Source: MH13 sp042140245
Lineage (GTDB): Bacteria; Pseudomonadota; Alphaproteobacteria; Rhizobiales; MH13
NCBI RefSeq assembly: GCF_042140245.1
Contig: NZ_CP159483.1
Coordinates: forward strand, 1,674,001 to 1,738,000
DNA: 64,000 nt
Direction: 5' to 3'
Of this stretch, positions 33,524-42,337 are shown piece after piece. A program made the translations under genes and the position numbers. Under the pieces are notes generated by a model that saw nothing but the letters and a program-made list of their open reading frames with translations, did no database searches and had not been told where the DNA came from. Numbering within the stretch: the first letter of the stretch is position 1; each line of letters begins with the position of its first letter.

Positions 33524-34237
33524 ATGTTCGCCGATTTCAGTTGGTCCAGTTTTGGGCTCGATGAAACTCTCATCATCCTTTTCAACCTTGGCAATCTGCT
33601 CGCCGTTCTGGCCTTTGTTCTGCGTGGACCAATCCTGTTGCGTGTCTTTGCGGTGGTCGGCACCGGGATGCAGGCTTTGTTTTATGCCTTCATCAGCACC
33701 GGACCCATCATGTCGGGGGTTTTTTGGAAAGTTCTTATGGCCAGCGCTGCCTTCGGTTTTATGGTGGTGCTGTTGCGCGAGCGTATGGGGCGGCAATTTG
33801 CATCAGAGCTGCGCCCCTTGGCCAAAGAGCTGCGACTTTTGAATCCTGGTCAGATTGAGAAGCTTTTCCGCGTCGGTGAGTTGCGCGTGGCGGAAGCTGA
33901 GCGCTGTATTCTCAGTCAAGGTACTCAACCTGACGAGCTTTTTTATCTCCTCGAAGGCAAGGCGACCGTGGTCAAAGATGGTCGTCCAATAGACGTTCAA
34001 TCAGGTGCTTTTCTCGGTGAGATTGCCTTTGTCAGCGATGGTGTTGCCACCGCTGACGTGCTGATAGCGCCTGGCAGCACCTATTTGGCGTGGCGCATTG
34101 GTCCACTCAAAGCTCTGCTTGCGCGCGAGGACCAGATCGACATCGCGCTACGCGGTTTGATCAATCATGATCTGGCGCGCAAAGTCTCTGCTCAGCCGGT
34201 CGGTGCAGCCAGCGCACCAGATGTTGTCGCTGGCTAA
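33524..34237 (+). CDS. Membrane protein with cyclic-nucleotide-binding-like domain (Popeye-like architecture)
   Basis: 237 residues. Three membrane helices occupy about 12-80 ('LIILFNLGNLLAVLAFVL', 'ILLRVFAVVGTGMQALFYAFIS', 'VFWKVLMASAAFGFMVVLLRE'). A cNMP-fold domain follows (about 100-215): 'RLLNPGQIEKLFRVGELR...FYLLEGKATVVKDGRPIDVQSGAFLGEIAFVSDGVATADVLIAPGSTYLAWRIGPLKALL'. The phosphate-cassette GE is present (GEIAF), but the usual Arg before the next strand is missing (GVATADV). Three helices plus cNMP fold is the layout of Popeye (POPDC) proteins. The start may be GTG 33512 or ATG 33524. Followed by a terminator; ligand unknown. Confidence 0.75.
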   Translation: MFADFSWSSFGLDETLIILFNLGNLLAVLAFVLRGPILLRVFAVVGTGMQALFYAFISTGPIMSGVFWKVLMASAAFGFMVVLLRERMGRQFASELRPLAKELRLLNPGQIEKLFRVGELRVAEAERCILSQGTQPDELFYLLEGKATVVKDGRPIDVQSGAFLGEIAFVSDGVATADVLIAPGSTYLAWRIGPLKALLAREDQIDIALRGLINHDLARKVSAQPVGAASAPDVVAG

Positions 34238-34287
34238 TCCGCATCATCCACCAAAGACACCGTGCATCCAGACCAAGACGCCGATTT

Positions 34288-34311
34288 GTGCCGCCTCGAA
34301 ACGGCACTTTT
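34288..34311 (+). terminator. Terminator after the cNMP-domain gene
   Basis: GTGCCG (34288-34293) and CGGCAC (34302-34307) with an 8-nt loop, then TTTT. Confidence 0.7.
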
Positions 34312-34569
34312 GAGGAGCTAGGCAATACCGAACGGGTTCTGTGTTGCACGCACTGACCGGTATTGGCCTGGTGCTGGAGTGCCCCGAAAACGTGGCGCCG
34401 CCTGCTGTGGCACGGTGCTTGGCGCTTCCTAGGTTCCGCACCCTTCGCACTTTTTGCGCATGCTGGGCTGTTTGGCCCTTGTTATTTAGACGGCAATCTA
34501 ATAAATAACATCGCGGTACAAGCGAGCATTCGTCTGTTGTCTAAGCACTATTCCCGCATCTTTGATGCA
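34312..34569. other. Leader region before the EAL gene
   Basis: The reading frame of the EAL gene stays open through this stretch, but its translation is unlike a protein N-terminus and contains no ribosome site. I see no other gene. The AT-rich part near 34490-34515 may hold the promoter. Confidence 0.4.
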
Positions 34570-36144
34570 ATGCCTTATCTTTTTATTTTATGTGCCGGTG
34601 TCCTTCTTGCACTGATCCTTGCCGTTTTTGATGCATTTGAACAGCTATACTACCTGACCCGGGCCTATGAGGCCTGGGAAGCTGACGAAATCGTCGTCGC
34701 ATCCTTCTCGACATTGCTTGCGCTCATCGCTGTCTTGATTGTGCGGGTCTGTCGCGAGGCTAAGCAGCGTAGGCTTGAGCAGGATCGCCTGCATTGTTTG
34801 GTGCGATGCGATATCGTGACGTCTCTTCCCAATCAGATTCAGCTCAATGAAGAGTTGCTGCAGAGTACCAGTGGTCTCTCCAATAGAGATAGAAGCTTTG
34901 CTCTTGTCCTTGTCCGCCTGTCCGGTTTTGAACGTGTTCTTGACCTGTTTGGACAAGCGACAGGTGATCAACTGCTCAAAGAGTTTGGCCAGCGCCTTGT
35001 TCAGCTTGTTGAGAGACAGGGTGAGGGTGGTCGTCCCCTGGTTGCAAGGATGCGTGATGGCTCGTTTGCCTTGGTGATTGCGATGCATGAGCAAACGCGT
35101 ATTGCTGAGCGGATTGTGGGGCCGATCACCGATATCGCTACCAGGTTGGAGACCAGTGAAGGGTTTCCAACCGCTCTCACGGCGCACTTCGGTATCGCTA
35201 CATGCCCGAAAGACGGCGTATCGCCAGAGTCCCTTTTGCGGTGTGCAGGTGTCGCTCTGCATCGGGCGGGGAGAACCGACGATAACGCCGCCGTCTATTA
35301 TGATCCGGCGCTGGATGAAGAGCAGCGCAAATTTGTGGCGCTCACGGCGGATATCAGGACTGCCCTAGAGGCGAAGCAGTTTGAGCCTTACTTCCAACCT
35401 TTGATTTCCTTGAAAACGGGGCATTTGGTTGGGTTTGAAGCCTTGGCACGTTGGGTGCATCCCGATCGCGGTGTTGTTGGCCCTGGAGCGTTCATCACGG
35501 CAGCTGAAGAGATGGGGGTGATCGGCGACCTGTTTGAAAGCGTGTTGAAGAAAGTCTGTGTTGCTGCGCTCGCTTGGCCATCCAAGATCAGAGTGTCTGT
35601 AAATGTCTCACCCGTTCAGCTGTCGGATGATCAGTTTGTCGACAAGATGCTGGAGTCGTTGCGGCTTTATGATTTCGATCCCGATCGCCTGGTGCTTGAG
35701 ATCACTGAGAATGCAGTGGTACGCGATATGAACGCTGCGAGCGATGCGATGAAGCGCTTGCGGGCCTGCGGAATCCGGTTCGCTCTAGACGATTTCGGGA
35801 CAGGGTATTCGTCGCTGACCTATTTGAGCCAGTTGCCTTTTGATAGCGTGAAAATCGATAAGTCTTTCGTCACAGATTGCGACAAGGTTCACAGCGGGCA
35901 TGCCATCGTGGAATCGATCATCAATCTATGCGCCAGTTTGAACCTCAAAACAGTGGGGGAAGGTGTTGAGCGAAAAGAGGAAGCTGTCGCTTTGCAGAAG
36001 CTTGGTTGTGATATCGCGCAAGGCTATTGGTTCTTCAAACCCGTACCGACAGCCGTTGCCAACGAACTGGTCAAGTCGTGGACTGATCAGCCCGCGCGCG
36101 GACGAGAAGCCGGACCTGATGGACGGCTGGTTTTTGAGTCTTAA
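34570..36144 (+). CDS. c-di-GMP phosphodiesterase: two membrane helices, degenerate GGDEF, intact EAL
   Basis: 524 residues from ATG 34570; the start is uncertain. Two N-terminal membrane helices ('YLFILCAGVLLALILAVF' and 'FSTLLALIAVLIVRV') precede a GGDEF fold whose signature is replaced by RDGSF (162-166), so cyclase activity is unlikely. The EAL domain keeps E290-A-L, 'RVSVNVSPVQL', 'LEITENAVV', 'ALDDFGTGYSSLTYL', 'KIDKSFV', 'VGEGVE' and 'AQGYWFFKP', all needed for c-di-GMP hydrolysis. It probably lowers c-di-GMP at the membrane and favours motility. It stands between flagellar clusters. Confidence 0.88.
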   Translation: MPYLFILCAGVLLALILAVFDAFEQLYYLTRAYEAWEADEIVVASFSTLLALIAVLIVRVCREAKQRRLEQDRLHCLVRCDIVTSLPNQIQLNEELLQSTSGLSNRDRSFALVLVRLSGFERVLDLFGQATGDQLLKEFGQRLVQLVERQGEGGRPLVARMRDGSFALVIAMHEQTRIAERIVGPITDIATRLETSEGFPTALTAHFGIATCPKDGVSPESLLRCAGVALHRAGRTDDNAAVYYDPALDEEQRKFVALTADIRTALEAKQFEPYFQPLISLKTGHLVGFEALARWVHPDRGVVGPGAFITAAEEMGVIGDLFESVLKKVCVAALAWPSKIRVSVNVSPVQLSDDQFVDKMLESLRLYDFDPDRLVLEITENAVVRDMNAASDAMKRLRACGIRFALDDFGTGYSSLTYLSQLPFDSVKIDKSFVTDCDKVHSGHAIVESIINLCASLNLKTVGEGVERKEEAVALQKLGCDIAQGYWFFKPVPTAVANELVKSWTDQPARGREAGPDGRLVFES

Positions 36145-36181
36145 ATCGATGACTTCCACGGCGGTTGTTGAAGCCTAAAAG

Positions 36182-36484
36182 CTAACTCAGCACATCCTGC
36201 CATTCTTTATGGCGTTGCAGCTGCGCCTTGGCGAAAGGGCAAAGCGGCATGATTTTTGTGCCCGAGGCCCGGGCGTCCATAACAGCCCGCTCAACCAGCT
36301 TCACACCCACGCCCATGCCACGTAGCTCATCGGGCACGCCTGTATGATCGATGATGATCAGCGTGTCGCTTGCCCGTGAATAGGTCATCTCGGCATGGGG
36401 TTTCCCTTCAACAAGTGCTTTGTAAATGCCTTTCGACCCCTCCTCCTGGTGGGTGATGGTCATGTCCGGCGATGGCTTTTCCAT
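36182..36484 (-). CDS. Small GNAT-fold acetyltransferase-like protein (COG2388 type)
   Basis: 100 residues. 'GIYKALVEGKPHAEMTYSRASDTLIIIDHTGVPDELRGMGVGVKLVERAVMDARASGTKIMPLCPFAKAQLQRH' is the minimal GNAT fold with the acetyl-CoA loop (RGMGVG) and terminal 'PLCPFAK', as in the YidJ/NATD1 group. Substrate unknown. AAGGA is 9 nt before ATG 36484, 12 bp after the preceding GNAT gene, so it belongs to the flhA transcription unit. Confidence 0.85.
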   Translation of the reverse strand: MEKPSPDMTITHQEEGSKGIYKALVEGKPHAEMTYSRASDTLIIIDHTGVPDELRGMGVGVKLVERAVMDARASGTKIMPLCPFAKAQLQRHKEWQDVLS

Positions 36485-36496
36485 AGGTGCGATCCT

Positions 36497-37150
36497 TTAG
36501 GGGTCTGAGAAGTCCGCCAAGGGAATTTGCGGCGCTGTTTGGCGCGGAAGCACGCCCGTCAAGCGAGGGTCAGGACTCAATTCAAGGCGTTGTCTAAAGG
36601 GTTTGAAGCCTTGCCGCCTATAGAACGAAAGAGCGGCAGGGGAGTCAAAAGTACAGGTGTGTAACCAGACGCGTCTGATGCTCGTTGTCCAGGCTGAAGC
36701 GATGCCGTGTTCCATGAGGACCGGCCCAAGTTTCTTGCCCGTCGCTTCCGGCACCAGTCCGAAATAGGTGACCTCCAAAGTGTCTGTGTCTTGCACTTCG
36801 GCTTCGAACAATCCGACGGGGCGAGCGGATGGATCGAGCAGATAACGCAAGACTGTGGTGGGGGCGGTGAGGATAGAACGAATAGCCTCATCGCTCTTCT
36901 GCAAGCGACCGAACCAGAGCCAAGGGTCGCCCACGGCGCGGTATAGCTTTTTGAAGTCATCAAGGTTGACCGGGTCTGGCTGAACGAAAGCGTAGCCCGG
37001 TGGCAAAGGGAAATCATCAGTGCTTGGCGGTGTTGTCCTTTCAAGACTGGTTTCGATGGTGGCCAGTAGGCCCGCCGGAACGACGGCGAACCCATTCTCT
37101 AGGGCTAGAGAGGTTGGCATTGGGTGTTCTTGGGGTCGGGTGTCCGGCAT
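36497..37150 (-). CDS. GNAT-family N-acetyltransferase
   Basis: 217 residues. The GNAT core is in the middle: 'LRYLLDPSARPVGLFEAEVQDTDTLEVTYFGLVPEATGKKLGPVLMEHGIASAWTTSIRRVWLHTCTFDSPAALSFYRRQGFKPF'. Acetyl-CoA loop 'EATGKKLG'; the C-terminal 'SPAALSFYRRQGF' is typical of small-molecule or peptide acetyltransferases. ATG 37150 overlaps the flhA stop by one base (TGATG), so translation is coupled; ATG 37120 is an alternative. The link to flhA may be only transcriptional. Confidence 0.85.
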   Translation of the reverse strand: MPDTRPQEHPMPTSLALENGFAVVPAGLLATIETSLERTTPPSTDDFPLPPGYAFVQPDPVNLDDFKKLYRAVGDPWLWFGRLQKSDEAIRSILTAPTTVLRYLLDPSARPVGLFEAEVQDTDTLEVTYFGLVPEATGKKLGPVLMEHGIASAWTTSIRRVWLHTCTFDSPAALSFYRRQGFKPFRQRLELSPDPRLTGVLPRQTAPQIPLADFSDP

Positions 37151-39286
37151 CAGGCGATCTGTCCAAAGGTTTTCAGCTTGGCGCGCGGATGGATCTCGGC
37201 CTGGCTGAGAATGGCGGTCTGCGGACGGAAACGCTCAATGATTGCACGAATATGACGGCGTACGCCTGGCGACACCAGCATCACTGGCACTTCGCCCTGT
37301 TCGGCTGCCGTGTTGAAGGCGGTGTTCACCGAGGCGATGAACTCCTGCAATTTGGTTGGCGCCATGGCCAAGTGTTTCTCATCACCTTCGCCAACCAACG
37401 CATCGGCGAAAGCCTGCTCCCAGGTTGGTGAAAGCGGCAACAGGGGCAGATACCCTGCGGGCGATTGGTGGGCGGCGCAGATTTGCAATGCCAAACGGGT
37501 GCGCACGTGCTCGGTGATCGCTTGTGGCGTGCGGGCAAAAGCGCTGGACTCAGCGATACCCTCCAAAATGGTGGGCAGATCGCGGATCGAGATGCGCTCG
37601 GCCAGCAAGCTTTGCAGCACGCGTTGAATGCCGGAAACCGAGATCTGTCCGGGTACGATATCATCAACCAGTTTTTGTTGGGCAGCAGGCAACTCGTTGA
37701 TGAGGTTTTGCGTGTCGGCGTAAGAGAGCAGATCAGCCGTTGATGACTTGATGATCTCAGTGAGATGGGTGGAGATCACGGTTGCTGGATCAACGACGGT
37801 GTAGCCTTTGATCTCAGCTTGATCGCGCAGCTTGCCCTCAATCCACGTGGCGGGTAGTCCGAAGGTCGGTTCAGTGGTTTCTCGGCCTGGCAGATCAACG
37901 GCGCCACCGGTTGGGTTCATGGTCATGAATTGGCCAGAGAACACTTCGCCGGTGCCAGCCTCGACCTCTTTGACTTTCACCACATAGGTGTTGGCGCCAA
38001 TCTGCATATTGTCGAGCAGGCGCACCGAGGGCATGACGAAGCCAAGCTCGCTGGCCAAAGAGCGGCGCAATGCTTTGATTTGCTCTGTCAGGCGGTCAGC
38101 GCCTTCGCCATCGTCAATCAGGTTCAAAAGACCATAGCCAAGCTCAATACGCAGATCGTCAATGCGCAGCGCTTTGGAAATGGGTTCTTCAGCAGGCGGA
38201 GCTTCGGCGGTTGCTTTGGCCAGAACCTCCTGGGCTTTGGCCTCGGTTTCTACTTCCTTGGCTTGTTTGGCCGATCGCCAGGCAAGATATCCTGCGCCTC
38301 CTGCCAGGGCGAGGAAGGGGATCACCGGAATGCCGGGAAGCATCGCCAACACCACCATCACAAAGGACGACATGCCGAGCGCTTTGGGATAGCCGGAGAG
38401 TTGCGTCATCAGCGCTTTGTCGGCTGCGCCCGATACGCCAGCCTTGGAAACAAGAAGACCGGCAGCAGTGGAGACGATGAGTGCTGGAATTTGGCTGACC
38501 AAACCGTCGCCGACTGTGAGCAGTGTGTAAGCGCGACCGGCATCCCCGAACGACATGTCCATCTGCGCCACGCCGATGACAATGCCGCCGATGATGTTGA
38601 TGAAAGTGATCATCAGCCCAGCGATGGCATCACCGCGGACGAATTTTGAGGCACCATCCATCGCGCCGAAGAACGAGCTTTCGTCTTCCAGTTCCTTGCG
38701 GCGAAGTCTTAGCTGTCTCTTCGTCGATCAAGCCAGCAGACAGATCAGCATCAATGGCCATCTGCTTGCCGGGCATGGCATCAAGCGTGAAACGGGCAGC
38801 GACCTCAGCGATGCGGCCAGAACCCTTCGTGATGACCACGAAGTTTACGATCACCAGAATGCCGAAAACGATAAGGCCGATAACGAAGTTACCGCCCATG
38901 ACGAAGGAGCCGAACGCTTCGATGACCTCGCCGGCGGCGTCACCACCCGTGTGCCCATCGGCCAGGATGAGGCGCGTGGAAGCGAGATTGAGCGCCAATC
39001 GCATCATGGTGGCGATCAAGAGGACGGTCGGGAAGGCGGAAAATTCCAGCGGCTTGTGGATGAACAGTGCCGTCATCAAAACGAGCACCGAGAAGATGAT
39101 GGAGACCGCCAGAAACAAGTCCAACATGAAAGGCGGCATTGGCATGATGAGGACGACAAGAATCGTCATCACGCCGAAAGCGAGTGCCAAGTCACCGCGG
39201 ACCAGCGCGCCCTTCAACTGCTCCATGGATGGCAGTGCGAAGGGAAGGCTGGATTTTGCTGGTGATGATGCCGATGTGTCGGCCAT
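37150..39286 (-). pseudogene. flhA: flhA, flagellar export gate protein, interrupted by a +1 frameshift
   Basis: Two overlapping frames together give one ~700-residue FlhA. Frame 1 (from ATG 39286) has the first membrane helices and FHIPEP-region sequence 'MMRLALNLASTRLILADGHTGGDAAGEVIEAFGSFVMGGNFVIGLIVF', up to 'LIDEETAKT', then nonsense to a stop at 38630. The correct sequence resumes in the next frame as 'RRKELEDESSFFGAMDGASKFVRGDAIAGLMITFINIIGG' and runs to 37150 with the cytoplasmic domain intact. One extra base (an A of AA at 38704-38705 on the plus strand) explains the break. It may be a sequencing error or a real mutation. FlhA is essential for flagellar export, and the rest of the gene shows no decay. 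Confidence 0.9.
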
Positions 39287-39302
39287 GCGCGGCGCCCCTT
39301 TT

Positions 39303-39325
39303 GCACTTTCGCGATTGGAAAGTGC
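39303..39325. repeat. Perfect inverted repeat in the flhA leader
   Basis: GCACTTTC-N7-GAAAGTGC, 17-39 bp upstream of the flhA ATG and downstream of the CtrA box. No T-tract on either side. It could be an mRNA hairpin in the leader or a regulator site. Confidence 0.4.
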
Positions 39326-39353
39326 GACTAGGCAGTTTTTGCCGCTTTTAGGG

Positions 39354-39368
39354 TAAACAGGTGGTTAA
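39354..39368 (-). promoter_or_regulatory. CtrA-type box upstream of flhA
   Basis: Minus strand G-TTAA-CCACCTG-TTTA-CC, one base from the CtrA consensus TTAA-N7-TTAA, 68-82 bp before the flhA start. It is almost identical to the box before fliF (TTAA-CGTCCTG-TTTA-CC). Confidence 0.7.
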
Positions 39369-39389
39369 CAAAGTGATCGGCGCAGGCGT

Positions 39390-39989
39390 TCAGCTGAGGA
39401 TTAGTTTCACAGCGATGGTCCACATGACCACACCGATAACGCAATCGAGAATCTGCCAACTGCGCGGGCTTGCAAAAAGGCCCACCAAAGCCCGCGCGCC
39501 ATAGCCCAAAGCGAAGAAGAAAAGAAAGCTTGCCAGGGCCGCGCCAATGCCAAAGGCGGCCTTGCCATCATATTGGGCGCTAACACTGCCAAGCAGCACG
39601 ACCGTGTCCAAATAGACATGGGGGTTGAGCCAGGTGAGCGCCAGGCAGGTAAGCATGACAACTTTGAGAGAGCTGGCGCCCGCCTCGCTTGGCTTCAGGC
39701 TTTCGCCACCCTGCCAGGCAGACCAGAAGCTGCGTGCTCCATACCAAAACAGAAAAGCAGCCCCGCCAAAGGTGAGTGCTGGTTCCACCCAAGGTGCGGC
39801 TTCTGTCATGGCGGAAAAACCGAGCACGCCTGCTGCGATCAGCGCCGTGTCGGATAAACCGCACAGGATGACGATGGGCAGAACATGTTCGCGCCGCAGC
39901 CCCTGGCGCAAAACGAAGGCATTCTGGGCGCCAATGGCGATGATGAGTGAAGCGCTCAGGCTGAAGCCGGCAAGAAAGGGAACAATCAT
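39390..39989 (-). CDS. argO: LysE/ArgO-family basic amino-acid exporter
   Basis: 199 residues with about six membrane helices. 'MIVPFLAGFSLSASLIIAIGAQNAFVLRQGLRREHVLPIVILCGLSDTALIAAGVLGF' is the LysE/ArgO signature (GAQNAFVLRQG). Later 'TWLNPHVYLDTVVLLGSVSAQYDGKAAFGIGAALASFLFFFALGYGARAL'. It would export arginine and/or lysine. Divergent from an ArgP/LysG-type regulator, the standard pair that induces the exporter when the amino acid is high. Arginine versus lysine cannot be decided from sequence. Confidence 0.92.
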   Translation of the reverse strand: MIVPFLAGFSLSASLIIAIGAQNAFVLRQGLRREHVLPIVILCGLSDTALIAAGVLGFSAMTEAAPWVEPALTFGGAAFLFWYGARSFWSAWQGGESLKPSEAGASSLKVVMLTCLALTWLNPHVYLDTVVLLGSVSAQYDGKAAFGIGAALASFLFFFALGYGARALVGLFASPRSWQILDCVIGVVMWTIAVKLILS

Positions 39990-40014
39990 GCCGCTTGTGT
40001 AGGAGGCGCAGTAT

Positions 40015-40060
40015 CATTAGACAAATTAAGATTTCTTGATTTGAATTAGTATGACTAATG
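40015..40060. promoter_or_regulatory. Divergent exporter/regulator promoter with CATTAG...CTAATG inverted repeat
   Basis: The 68-bp gap is AT-rich, unlike its surroundings. CATTAG (40015-40020) and CTAATG (40055-40060) are inverted; several internal T-N11-A arrangements are present, as expected for ArgP/LysR binding. The right arm includes the regulator's own ATG. Confidence 0.5.
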
Positions 40061-40930
40061 ATTGATCCGCTCCATCTCAAAGCGCTCGTCGCTGTTGCTC
40101 AGACCGGAACGTTTGAGAGGGCGGCTGAGGAGCTCAGTGTCACGCAATCAGCTGTATCGCAGCGGATCAAAGCGTTGGAAGATCGTCTTGGCGCACCCGT
40201 GTTGATACGTGGCCAACCTTGCACTGCGACGGACATTGGCCGTCGACTCATTCGTCATGCTCAAGATGTTGCGTTGATGGAAAGTGCAACGCTGCGCGAT
40301 ATCGGTCAGTCCTCTGAACGACCCACGGTTCGCATCGCGCTCAATGCCGACAGTCTGGCGACATGGGTTCTACCGGCGTTTGCCAGCGTTGATGATAAGT
40401 TGTTTGACATCGTGATCGACGATCAGGATCATTCGGCGGACTGGCTGCGAACTGGAGGGGTCGCAGCCACCATTTGCAGCCGCGCCGAGCCTGTCCATGG
40501 GTGTGATGTGTATGCGCTTGGTGGACTTGATTACCTGGCAACGGCAAGTCCTGCATTTGCGGCGCAGCACTTCTCTGTCGGGTTGACGGAGGCCAGTTTG
40601 CGCGGGGCGCCATCACTGGCCTTCAACGCCAAAGACAGGCTTCAAGCAGACTTTGTTCGCCGTGAGATCGGCAAAAGGATTGCGTTGCCTGTCCATCACA
40701 TCGCCAGCACCGAGGCCTTTGTGTCCGCCTGCCGCTTGGGGCTTGGCTGGGGGTTGAACCCAGTCGTTTTGGTGCGCGATTTGATTGAGAGCGGATCATT
40801 GGTTGCTTTGTCGGCTCAGCCGCTTTCAACGCCGCTGTTTTGGCAAGTGAGCCGGCTGGTTGCGGAGCCGCTTGCGCCGTTGACCGAGGCGATCAAGGCG
40901 CAAGCGCAAATCAACCTGACACCGTTTTAG
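40058..40930 (+). CDS. argP: LysR-family regulator, ArgP/LysG type
   Basis: 290 residues. N-terminal winged helix 'LHLKALVAVAQTGTFERAAEELSVTQSAVSQRIKALEDRLGAPVLIRGQPCTATDIGRRLIRHAQDV' contains the ArgP/LysG hallmark 'QRIKALEDRLGAPVL.RG.PC.AT..G..L.RH'. The effector domain follows. It is expected to activate the divergent exporter with arginine or lysine as co-effector. No ribosome site is visible, so the mRNA may be nearly leaderless. Confidence 0.9.
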   Translation: MIDPLHLKALVAVAQTGTFERAAEELSVTQSAVSQRIKALEDRLGAPVLIRGQPCTATDIGRRLIRHAQDVALMESATLRDIGQSSERPTVRIALNADSLATWVLPAFASVDDKLFDIVIDDQDHSADWLRTGGVAATICSRAEPVHGCDVYALGGLDYLATASPAFAAQHFSVGLTEASLRGAPSLAFNAKDRLQADFVRREIGKRIALPVHHIASTEAFVSACRLGLGWGLNPVVLVRDLIESGSLVALSAQPLSTPLFWQVSRLVAEPLAPLTEAIKAQAQINLTPF

Positions 40931-40937
40931 GGTGAAC

Positions 40938-42314
40938 CTAACCCGCCTGCATCACCCGTGCTTGACCAGGCTGGGGCACAGAGACGCCTTGCGATGCGTA
41001 GTCGTTCAGCTTGTTGCGCAATGTGCGGATAGAGATGCCCAATATGTTGGCCGCATGGGTGCGGTTGCCCAGGCAATGATCCAGCGTGTCGAGGATCAGC
41101 TCTTGCTCAACCTCTGCTACAGTGCGGCCGACCAATGCGCGGGTGACCGCTTCGGCAGTCATGGCTGCTTTTTGGACCGCGCTTGATGATGGTGCTGCTT
41201 GGGCGGCAAAGTCCGCTCCGTCAGGGGTGATCAACGCTTCGGGGCCGATCTCCGGCCCGGAAGCCAAAAGCACGGCACGGTGGATGGTGTTCTCCAGCTC
41301 GCGCACATTGCCTTGCCAGTGCGCCGACATCAGGCGTGTGCGCGCTGGTTCAGAAATCGGGCGTAGTGGAAAGCCGTTGGCCTTGGCGTACTTCTTCGCA
41401 AAGTGATCAGAGAGCGCAAGAATGTCGGCCGGACGATCACGCAGTGCTGGTAGGGCAAGATTCACAACGTTGAGGCGGAACAACAAATCTTCGCGGAACG
41501 TGCCCTCTTTGACAGCGTCAGCCAAATTGCGGTTGGAGGTTGCAATGATGCGCAAGTCCACCGGCACTGGCTTCGATCCGCCAACCCTGTCGATGACGCG
41601 TTCTTGCAAAGCCCGCAGCAGTTTGGCTTGCAGGCGAACGTCCATTTCGGAAATCTCATCCAGCAAAAGTGTGCCACCGGAGGCCTCTTCAAACTTGCCG
41701 ATGCGGCGGGCCAGTGCGCCAGTGAAGGCACCTTTCTCGTGACCGAAAAGCTCAGACTCCAGCAAGTTTTCTGGGATCGCCGCGCAGTTGACGGAAACAA
41801 ACGGCATGATTGCGCGGTTCGATTTGGTGTGCACGTAGCGGGCCATGACCTCTTTACCGGTGCCCGACTCGCCGGTGATCATGATGGAAGCATCAGATGG
41901 GGCGATTTGTTCGGCAAGGCGGACCACTTTCACCATCGCCGGATCGGTTGACACCATATCCAGCTCTTCGGTGGTAACAGCGGCCAGAACAGCAGCGATA
42001 AGCGCAGGGTCTGGCGGCAGCGGAATGTACTCGCGAGCGCCATCTTTGATGGCTTTGACCGCCGCGTCGGCGTCGTTTTTCACACCGCAGGCAATAACAG
42101 GTGCGGAGATATGCTCGCGTTCCATCGCTTGGATCAGCGTTTTGATGTTCTCCGCAACATCGACCATCACCAAGTCGATGGCTTGCCCACCACGCAACGC
42201 ATCAAGCGCAGTGGCCTGATCGTCGGCATGGATGACTTTGGCACCGCGCTCCATCGCCATGCGCGTCGCGCTGGCCATTTGTCCGCCGAGATTGCCGAAG
42301 ATGAGAAGTCGCAT
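40938..42314 (-). CDS. flbD: Sigma-54-dependent flagellar regulator FlbD
   Basis: 458 residues. The N-terminal receiver-like domain is atypical: 'MRLLIFGNLGG' lacks the acidic pair, but Asp52 remains ('LVMVDVAENI'). The AAA+ activator domain has Walker A GESGTGKE (148-155), the sigma-54 contact loop GAFTGA (195-200) and 'GGTLLLDEISEMDVRLQAKLLRALQE'. The C-terminal Fis-like helix-turn-helix reads 'LILDTLDHCLGNRTHAANILGISIRTLRNKLNDY'. In Caulobacter FlbD activates late flagellar genes and represses fliF; here it also ends the fliF operon, 23 bp after fliN. A sigma-54-type promoter before fliK is its likely target. Confidence 0.95.
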   Translation of the reverse strand: MRLLIFGNLGGQMASATRMAMERGAKVIHADDQATALDALRGGQAIDLVMVDVAENIKTLIQAMEREHISAPVIACGVKNDADAAVKAIKDGAREYIPLPPDPALIAAVLAAVTTEELDMVSTDPAMVKVVRLAEQIAPSDASIMITGESGTGKEVMARYVHTKSNRAIMPFVSVNCAAIPENLLESELFGHEKGAFTGALARRIGKFEEASGGTLLLDEISEMDVRLQAKLLRALQERVIDRVGGSKPVPVDLRIIATSNRNLADAVKEGTFREDLLFRLNVVNLALPALRDRPADILALSDHFAKKYAKANGFPLRPISEPARTRLMSAHWQGNVRELENTIHRAVLLASGPEIGPEALITPDGADFAAQAAPSSSAVQKAAMTAEAVTRALVGRTVAEVEQELILDTLDHCLGNRTHAANILGISIRTLRNKLNDYASQGVSVPQPGQARVMQAG

Positions 42315-42337
42315 GGGTTCAGTCCTGCCGCTTGGTC

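Noticed and set aside
38690..38720. Programmed ribosomal frameshifting in flhA
   Set aside because: There is no slippery heptamer, no stimulatory structure evident, and FlhA is not known to need a frameshift; a one-base indel is simpler.
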